DNA of 64,000 nucleotides from Absidia repens. Its lineage: Eukaryota; Mucoromycota; Mucoromycetes; Mucorales; Cunninghamellaceae. Position numbers and translations under genes: made by a program. Every line of letters starts with the position of its first letter. The first letter of the stretch is position 1. This document shows, in pieces, positions 56,359 to 64,000 of the stretch. Location: positions 372,001 through 436,000 of the forward strand of contig MCGE01000014.1 in the NCBI GenBank assembly GCA_002105175.1, in the 5' to 3' direction. Under the pieces are notes generated by a model, which was not told where the DNA came from, searched no databases, and worked only from the letters and a program-made list of their open reading frames with translations.

Positions 56359-57891
56359 ATGATGTCCAAAAGACGTCAAACGCTCGGGCTACAGATATTG
56401 GTAGCTCTTGCTTTCTTTATGACGATAGCCTATTTTATTGTCCCCACACCTCAACCTGTCCCATCCAATAATACATCACCATCCACAGACTCTCCCTTGG
56501 TAGACTTTGACAATGGCAGCCTTAGCAGTACGACGACAAAAAGCACTTCAAAAGTTCCAGTCAAGGCAGCCTTCGTTATTTTGGCCAGAAATAGCAACCT
56601 GGATGGCGTACGACAATCCATGCGCCAAATGGAAGACCGTTTCAATAAGAACTTCAACTATCCCTACGTCTTCTTGAACAACGACGAATTTACAGACGAA
56701 TTTAAGGAACTTACCAGCTCTATGACAAAGTCCAGAACCTTGTATGGAAAAATTGATCCGGAACACTGGGGTTTCCCTTCTTTTATAGACCAAGAACGTG
56801 CTGCTGAAACAAGAAAGAATATGGCTCATATCATCTATGGCGACAGTGAATCCTATCGACATATGTGCAGGTAAGATAAAAAAAAAAAACGACGTGAAAC
56901 TCGGTGAGTTTTTTTTTTACTAATAATCCTATTATTTACATTGTTCATATAGATATCAATCAGGTTTCTTCTTTAGACATCCTCTTTTGGACGAATTCGA
57001 ATATTATTGGTAAGAATGGGTCACCTTTTTATGGTGGAGTCGCAACAAATTTGATCTTTCTACTAATTTGCCGCGGGGGGGTTTCTTATAAAAAAATAGG
57101 CGTGTGGAACCAGACATCAATTATTACTGCGATGTTGAGTATGATGTTTTCCAAATGATGAAAGACAATGACTACAAGTACGGCTGGACACTTTCTTTGA
57201 CAGAATATCAAGAAACGATACCGACATTATGGAAAACAACGCAAGAATTCATGACAAAGTACCCTGAACATCTTACCAATGGGCCTAGCAGCTTGCGCGG
57301 TTGGCTGACAGATGACAATTACGAAAATTACAATGGCTGCCATTTCTGGTCCAACTTTGAAGTATGTATATATTGATAATCAAATGAATTCCAAATATTC
57401 TGACTTCCCGATTATTTATGCAGGTCGGCTCTTTGGACTTTTTACGGAGTAAACAATACATGGATTACTTCAACCATTTGGATCATGCTGGTGGCTTCTT
57501 TTATGAACGGTGGGGTGATGCACCTGTCCACTCTTTGGCTGTGGCGATGATGTTGCCCAAAGAGCAAGTGCATTTCTTCAACGATATTGGCTATTTCCAT
57601 AATCCTCTAACGCATTGCCCGACTGAACGTTACTTGCAAAGAAATTGCCATTGTGCTGCCGAGAACAACTTTGGTACGTTCGTATATCAAAAAAAAAAAA
57701 AAAAAAAAAAAAAAACATCATCACTATCATTATCACATTCAAGCAACTCACTTTCTTGTATACACATCATTATTATTTCGCTCATAGATTGGACTGATTG
57801 GAGCTGTGCTACCCGATTCAAGCGCCTGGACCCTGATTTTGTTTGGGATGAAAAGACGTACAAGGAAAAGACTGCCCCCTTCCGTATTTAG
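56359..57891 (+). CDS. KRE2: Alpha-1,2-mannosyltransferase, GT15 (KRE2/MNT1 family)
   Basis: Five exons: 56359-56870, 56953-57009, 57100-57361, 57424-57673, 57788-57891 (394 aa). A type II Golgi protein: short basic cytosolic tail (MMSKRRQT), anchor [20 protein letters not shown], Ser/Thr/Pro-rich stem, then the GT15 catalytic domain. Signatures are [118 protein letters not shown] and [16 protein letters not shown]. It adds alpha-1,2-mannose from GDP-mannose to O- or N-linked glycans. An A-run of about 26 lies in intron 4. Which of the KRE2/KTR paralogues it corresponds to cannot be told here. Confidence 0.95.
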
Positions 57892-58309
57892 TTTATATAT
57901 TAGTACTATCTTCCCCTCTCCCCATCTCACCCTACTTTTTCTTCCCTGATTTATGTATTTTGAATTGTACGTGCGTTTTTATGAACTAATAAAATAAAAG
58001 AATACCCATTTTGATTTTGACGATTTTTTGTGTGTGTGAAAGTGGGTCGGGACACTCCTATTTTGCACTCCCAAATCCCCCAAAAAAAACAGAATACTTG
58101 AAATATGTCTAGTTTAGTGGATGCTATAATATTTGTTTAATGGAGACTACACTGGGGGGGGGATGGCCTTGGTTGATTAGTATAAATGGTATAGTAGTGA
58201 TAGGGACATATTTCATAATAAGCGACCTAGCTGGGCCTGTAGTAGAAAAGTTATCATACTAGGTGAAATAGTAAACAGATAGCGGATTTGCCCATTATAT
58301 AATAGGTCA
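57892..58309. other. 3' flank of the mannosyltransferase gene
   Basis: AATAAAATAAAAG at about 57989 is the likely polyadenylation signal. The remaining 200-250 bases carry distal tail character of repeat copy H. No gene. Confidence 0.5.
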
Positions 58310-58920
58310 AATGATTGTTAATAAAAAAATGATGTATATTATTGAAACGATATGGTCTACAGTAAACGAAAATTGAAAGGTTGATTGTAGCAAGGGATCT
58401 CAGTGGAGGTAGTGTGGTGGAGATCTGAAGAATCGTCGATAATAATCGAAAATGACAACTGTATAAAACGATACTATACGGTACAAGGCAAAAGAAAGAC
58501 TTCAGTAATATCTTTTATTGAAGAATAACAGTAGTCAAACACATCTTGAAGATCTGATAGTAGTAAAAAATGAATCTACTGCAGAAGACATGGGAGAAAC
58601 TGATGTGACATTTTCATTGAAGTATGTAAAAAGAGACTTATTTTATTCAGGTATCGATACAAACTATGGACAAACTGAAACTAAACTAAGCTAATGAGGG
58701 GTTCAAAAAATCAACTAATGGTGGTCCCAAATCCTGAATCCAAAATGAAAGGGTTTCCCCAAGCATGTTGTAATCCCTGATCTGATTGCCTTTCCAAACT
58801 AGTACTGACGCTAAACTATGGTCACCATAATCTGAAAGTAGTTGAATGGTGAAGAAAAGAAAGCGAGGCAAAAAAATGGAAGAAATTAAAAATTCACGTG
58901 GCGGGATTTGAAGTATTTTC
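58310..58920 (-). repeat. Dispersed repeat, copy H
   Basis: Minus orientation. Edge CACGTGGCGGG at 58895-58905 (one G shorter); core ATGAAAGGGTTTCCCC at about 58745-58760; tail TATCTTTTATTGAAGAATAA at about 58509 and TATTATTGAAACG at about 58338. Outside the edge, AGATTAGTTTGTCATTCGTC at about 59021 matches copy D. The SRP receptor gene begins about 480 bp beyond the edge, so no outer block is present. Confidence 0.85.
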
Positions 58921-59387
58921 TGTGAAGACTTTGTTTCAGAGTCCAATAGTACTTCCTTCGTGGTTGTGTATTTCACCTTGAACCAAAATTGCTCGATAGG
59001 GTCCAGTTCTCAGAGTACATAGATTAGTTTGTCATTCGTCGTACATATATGCCTACCATAGTTTATAACGTATCATAAAATAATTCAAGTGATATAAAGA
59101 GGCTACCCTCCAAAGGCGGCTTGTAATGCCTACCTGTCCTGCCCTCAGCCTCATCTCCCCTCTGATCCAGAAAGCCTTAATCTTATTTTTTTTCCTCATG
59201 CTATGACGGTCGATCCTGCTGGCTAAATCAATTGGGTGTCTCGAGCTGGTGTTTGAAAATGCCTTTCTGCAGCCAATCACAGAGATCTACGCCAAAGAAT
59301 GCGGTGCTTTAATTGGAGTGATTTTTTTTCTTCTGGATGTCTTTGGCTCTTCCTTCCATTTATCATCGACACTCATAATATCTTCTC
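58921..59387. promoter_or_regulatory. Promoter flank of the SRP receptor gene, partly repeat-derived
   Basis: The first ~150 bases belong to the outer flank of repeat copy H; the last ~60 bases before 59388 are T/C-rich. The core promoter of an essential gene therefore sits within a few hundred bases of a repeat copy. Confidence 0.45.
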
Positions 59388-61836
59388 ATGCTTGACCTTT
59401 TCACTGTATTGAACAAAGGTGGTTTGGTGTTATGGCAGCATGCTTTTACCTCCTTATCGGGTGGCCCAGTGGAAGCACTGATCAAAAATGTCTTGATTGA
59501 AGAACGGTCTGGTACTGATACTTACTTTAAAGATACTTATGCTCTCAAATGGACTTTCGCCAATGAACTCGACCTTGTCTTTGTGGTAACTATATTTCTA
59601 CAATTATTATGCAGTATATATTATTTTGCATGGCTAATAAATACTCGAATTTTCTTAGGTTGCTTATCAAAAAATCCTCCAACTTTCTTATATTGACGAA
59701 CTCTTGGAAACTGTCAAGCGGTTGTTTATTGACACATTCAAGGATACGGTTGTTGCTGACCAAGGCATTTATGGCGATTATTCCCCCTTTGATGATATGT
59801 TTAGCAAGGTATTGCTGTCACTTGAACAAAAGCATTCATCCGTAAGTATATGCCCCATAGGTGCGAGATCAAGAAAAGCTGGAACAGGGTTGCTATATTA
59901 GGTGCCAGCTGACAATAGTGCAAGTGCCTGAATGATGAATATTGACACAGTTAGTATTATATTTTATGGATAGAATCGTGCTCGTGTTCCAAGAAAGTTT
60001 GAAGATACGAAGAAATTTGGATCAACACTCAAGGGTTCTCAGGCACCAGGTAAAAGAGGACAAAAACTAGCTGATCCATCAGTTGATCCTCATCTCTTCT
60101 CATTTTTATTACGTAGCCAACAATACATCTTTTAGTGCTTCAACTACAACATCAGTATTAACAGTCGATGACGACGAAATCACCAAAAACATCAAGGCGT
60201 TGAAACTCCAAGCAAGTCCACGGGGCCCAGGAAAAGGCGGGCGTAAGCAAGGACCACGTAACACCAACTCCACACCCAACTCGACTACTCCAGAAAAGAA
60301 GAAATCACAAAAGCAAATGCGGACTTGGGATGGACAAATCGCAAAAGGAGAGATGGAAGCGCTAGACTACAGTGGCGGCGGTAACTCGGATTCCGTGGAT
60401 CAGGACATGGTGAAGGCACAACATTTAGATGAATCCAAACTCGGCACCAAGAACCAGCAAGGCATTTATGAAGTACAGGACGTGGATATTGTGGACGACG
60501 ACGATGAAGTGGATGATAAGGATGAAACTGATATAACACAACAACAGCAGCAATCATCGGGAACAGGTGTGTTTTCGTTTTTGAAATCCATCACAGGTCA
60601 GCGTGAAATGACGGCAGATACTTTGGATCCTGTTTTGGCAACAATGAAGGATATGATGATCAATAAAAATGTGGCCAAGGAAATTGCGGATCGTCTGTGC
60701 GAAAGTGTCAAATCAAGCTTAATAGGAAAAAAACTGGGTAGTTTTGAACGTAAGTTTTTCTTTAAGGGGGAGTGGACTAAGAAGAAGAAAAATAAGCTTA
60801 CCGACTCCTTTTTATGTGTCATATTTTTCCATAGGTGTTTCTGCGGTTGTTCGTACAAGTATGGAATCAGCATTGAAACGAATCTTGACACCAAAAACAT
60901 CGTTGGATATTTTGCGGGATATTGAACAAGCCAAATCCGAAAAGCGACCATACGTTATTACTTTTATTGGGGTTAATGGTGTAGGAAAGGTAAAAAGCAA
61001 AAAGGAAAAAAGTTGATAAAACGACACTTTTATTAATGATAATGGGATTTTTTTTATTCGTTGATTTAGTCTACTAATTTGAGCAAGGTCTGCTTCTGGT
61101 TACTGCAAAACAACGCCAAGGTGCTTATTGCTGCGTGCGATACTTTCCGAAGTGGTGCTGTGGAACAACTCCGAGTGCACGCAAGAAATCTTCGAGCTTT
61201 ACAAACCAGTGGTGGTGGTGTGGTGGAATTGTTTGAACGTGGTTACGGGAAGGATTCGGCTGGGATCGCAAAGGATGCCATTACTTATGGTATGCATAGC
61301 ACAAAGAAATTGAAGATGGTAATTTCCAGGGACTCAAAACTTATTCTTTTATTTATTTCTGTTTAGCTGGCGCGAATAACTTTGACGTTGTGTTGATCGA
61401 TACGGCTGGTCGTATGCAGGACAATGAACCACTGATGCGTGCACTCTCTAAACTAGTATCGGTCAACAATCCAGACAAGATTATCTTTGTGGGTGAAGCA
61501 CTTGTAGGAAATGAAGCTGTGGATCAACTCACCAAATTCAACAATGCTCTCAAGGATTTTTCAGGATTGCAAAATCCTCGACATATTGATGGCATGATCC
61601 TTACCAAATTTGATACCATTGATGACAAGGTGGGCGCTGCGCTTACAATGACATATATTACTGGACAACCTATATATTTTGTTGGTTGTGGACAAACATA
61701 TCGTAAGTGGACATGGAACTAAATAATGATCTTTATACTGTCTTCTGACTTTCTTCCTTTTTCTTTTTTACTTTAAATAGTTGATCTCAAAAATCTGCGT
61801 GTCTCGCATATTGTACAATCTCTATTACGGAACTGA
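59388..61836 (+). CDS. SRP101: Signal recognition particle receptor subunit alpha
   Basis: Eight exons: 59388-59585, 59659-59841, 59974-60049, 60117-60749, 60835-60989, 61070-61289, 61367-61702, 61781-61836 (618 aa). The N-terminal SRX/longin domain ([38 protein letters not shown]) binds the beta subunit. An acidic/basic charged linker follows, then the NG domain of SRP GTPases. The G1 loop [12 protein letters not shown] is split by an intron after GK. Others are [66 protein letters not shown] and [20 protein letters not shown]. It docks ribosome-nascent chain complexes at the ER translocon. Only 145 bp separate it from the next gene. Confidence 0.97.
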
Positions 61837-61981
61837 ATATAGTTTACTCTACAATAATAAATCACACCTTTTCTCTGCATTCACTCCATGATGTTTACAC
61901 TCCGCCTTTTTTTTTTTTTTGACATTTGGGCACAATCCTCCCCCACCCCTGCCCCCTCTTTTTTTTTTTTTTCCTTAATCA

Positions 61982-63902
61982 ATGTTATTATCCCGAAGAC
62001 CACAAAATCTCTTTATCTGCCATCGTCTTTTATCACGAGCCCATTACTCAACACGACTACCCAATGTGGTGACTGATTTGAAGAACCGTGGATTGATCGC
62101 AAACACAACCAGGTAAACATATATAGTACAAACCGAATCCAAGTTTAATTCATTTTGCAATTGCTAACTTCTCTGTGAGTCTAGCCCCGATATTGTTAGT
62201 CATACAGAATCACCAACAGCTATCTATTGTGGTGTTGATCCTACTGCTCGATCACTCCATTTGGGAAATCTTCTGACCTTCATGGGCCTCTTCCATTTTC
62301 ACATTCGTGGTCATCAAACTATCGCATTGGTAAGGACCCAGAAGAAAGGTTGGGAATGCCTTATATTGCTGACTGACTAGCTTCACTTTTTTTTTTATTT
62401 ATTTAATTAGGTTGGTGGAGCTACTGGCAGTATTGGTGATCCATCAGGACGAAATTCGGAACGAGTTCCTTTGGAACGAGACGTCTTGGACAAGAACGTG
62501 GCCGGTATTGAACAACAGGTCCATCGATTTTTTCACAATGGAGCTCTCTACGCGGAACGACGAGGACATGGAAATGTGCAAGTGGCAACCCCGAAGGTGC
62601 TCAATAATTATAGTTGGTTTAGTAGCATGACAGCCTTGGACTTTTTGGGATCGGTTGGTCGGTATGCTCGGGTAAATACTATGCTTGGAAAAGATAGTGT
62701 ACGCTCTAGGTTGGAAACCACGCAAGGAATCAGCTTCACCGAATTCTCTTACCAGCTACTCCAGGCTTATGATTTTTGGTATCTCTACAAGAATCACGAT
62801 TGTCGCATTCAGGTAAGAAAAAAAATGAAGTGAGTGATTATAATGTTTGTTGACCTAAAATGACTCACCTCTGTGATAGCTTGGTGGAAGTGATCAATGG
62901 GGAAATATCACGGCGGGGATAGATATGATTGGGCGACGACAAGCATTGCTGGATGAGCAGGAATCATCTCCTGTAAAGCCATACGGTATTACAATCCCTC
63001 TTTTGCTGACATCCACTGGCGAAAAATTTGGCAAGTCTGCTGGAAATGCGGTATGGTTAGACAAGTCCATGACAAGCGTGTTTGATTTCTATCAGGTAAT
63101 TACTCAAACAATGAACTAAACCTACGAAGTGATTCACGATTTGTTTGTTTCGTTCATGATCTATAGTTTTTTATGAAAACCACTGATAACGATGTTGGAA
63201 AATACTTGTCAATGTTTACCCTCTTCAGTGAGGATGAAATCAAAGATTTATTAGATGAACACAAGGTAATATAAAGAGTGACAATTGCTAATTGGACAGA
63301 TATTTATCATGATTATGATTATTCTTAGAAAAACCCGGAATTACGACAAGCGCAGGAATCATTAGCTTCAGAAGTGACTGAGTTGGTACATGGATGTAAG
63401 TTGGAAGGAAAAAAAAAAAGCAGAGACTGAGCAAAAAGCAAACCTCTTACCCGTTCCTCTTTTGTTAATTAATTCGTGTGGGATATAGTGGATGCTGTTC
63501 ATCAAGCCAAGGTAGCTACTAAGGTGTTATTTGGCGAAGATATCAGCAATGTGACTGGTCAGGATATCATCAAGGCATTTGAACATGATCATCGACGTTT
63601 CTCGACATTGGAACAAAACAAGGTGATTGATTTTGGGATTGATCAGCTAGCAACATTGATCAAAGCAACAAAGTCAAAATGTAAGTGCCACTACTATTCT
63701 TCGCCATTCAAACACAACCAACTCACTCTTTTATAAATTCATAGCTGAAGCTCAAAAACTTATCAAGGCAGGTGGCATGTACCTCAACAATGTCCGAGTG
63801 ACAGACCCAAGACAAAAACTTACTTCCACTGATCTCATTGATGGCTCTGTTTGCTTATTACGCGTTGGCAAGTCCTCCTACCATGCTGTCCACATCAAAT
63901 GA
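61982..63902 (+). CDS. MSY1: Mitochondrial tyrosyl-tRNA synthetase
   Basis: Eight exons: 61982-62112, 62185-62329, 62411-62812, 62880-63095, 63167-63265, 63329-63395, 63489-63680, 63745-63902 (469 aa). A basic N-terminus ([20 protein letters not shown]) is a mitochondrial presequence. The class I catalytic fold shows [18 protein letters not shown] (HIGH-like HLGN), [56 protein letters not shown] and the KMSKS-like KFGKSAGNA. An S4-like RNA-binding end reads [20 protein letters not shown]. This is the bacterial-type TyrRS used for mitochondrial translation. It is transcribed in the same direction as SRP101 with a very short gap. AATAAA-like sequence occurs at about 63989, near the window end. 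Confidence 0.96.
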
Positions 63903-64000
63903 ACCCCTCTCTTATCCCTCGCTATTAGACATCACATGTAGTTTAGGTCACTATTTATTATTCATATTCTTCCACTTATTTATATCAAATAAAAAAAATA

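Noticed and set aside
1..64000. tRNA, rRNA, snRNA genes and CRISPR arrays
   Set aside because: Looked for B-box-like GGTTCRA motifs with matching A boxes and for regularly spaced repeats; nothing convincing was found. The repeat core GGTTCAGCTCAGGG resembles a tRNA motif only superficially.

Overview
The window is nuclear DNA of a filamentous fungus, most likely an early-diverging one (Mucoromycota, probably Mucorales). The evidence is dense, short spliceosomal introns (about 50-130 nt, GTAAGT-like donors, TAG/CAG acceptors, many T-rich), AT-rich gaps full of A/T homopolymers, and eukaryote-only proteins such as SYF1, SRP receptor alpha, fimbrin, PEX11, a GT15 mannosyltransferase and mitochondrial ATP synthase alpha. 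The order Mucorales is an inference from overall character. I rebuilt the exon structures by hand; every complete multi-exon model sums to a multiple of three, which supports them.

Layout. 1-413 (-): 5' part of an unknown gene. 654-2431 (-): SYLF+SH3 actin-patch protein (YSC84/SH3YL1 type). 3507-4881 (+): SWAP/SFSWAP-like splicing regulator. 7466-8472 (+): two small secreted cysteine-rich proteins. 8647-10314 (+): heme oxygenase with duplicated heme-regulatory motifs. 11044-11732 (-): small membrane protein. 12981-13971 (+): PEX11. 14293-16830 (-): Rab3GAP2-type protein, divergent from SYF1 at 17003-19817 (+). 22515-24758 (+): secreted/membrane kelch protein. 25873-27347 and 29521-30945 (-): two paralogous short-chain dehydrogenases. 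31607-32582 (-): four-pass membrane protein, divergent from fimbrin at 32946-35330 (+). 35669-36742 (-): serine protease. 39485-39700 (+): a third secreted peptide, related to the one at 8293. 44003-44822 (-): forkhead factor, divergent from an ARID2/RSC9-type chromatin remodeller subunit at 45581-48802 (+). 51264-52508 (-): Sec14-like protein. 53133-54952 (+): ATP1. 56359-57891 (+): KRE2/MNT1-type mannosyltransferase. 59388-61836 (+): SRP receptor alpha. 61982-63902 (+): mitochondrial tyrosyl-tRNA synthetase.

The genes are mostly housekeeping and do not form a pathway cluster. Themes are RNA splicing (SWAP, SYF1), the actin cortex (YSC84-like, fimbrin), membrane traffic (Rab3GAP2, SRP receptor, Sec14-like, mannosyltransferase) and secretion (three small cysteine-rich peptides, protease, kelch protein).

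The most unusual content lies between the genes. A dispersed, apparently undescribed repeat occurs eight times (four per strand), only in gaps longer than about 1 kb. Each copy has a promoter-like edge (CCCGCCCACGTG, then a pyrimidine tract), a strongly conserved core around GGGGAAACCCTTTCATTTTGG, and a tail with several AATAAA-containing sub-repeats. A second conserved block lies about 400-450 bp outside the promoter-like edge in four copies, so the full unit may be 1.2-1.6 kb. I found no transposase or reverse transcriptase reading frame in any copy.
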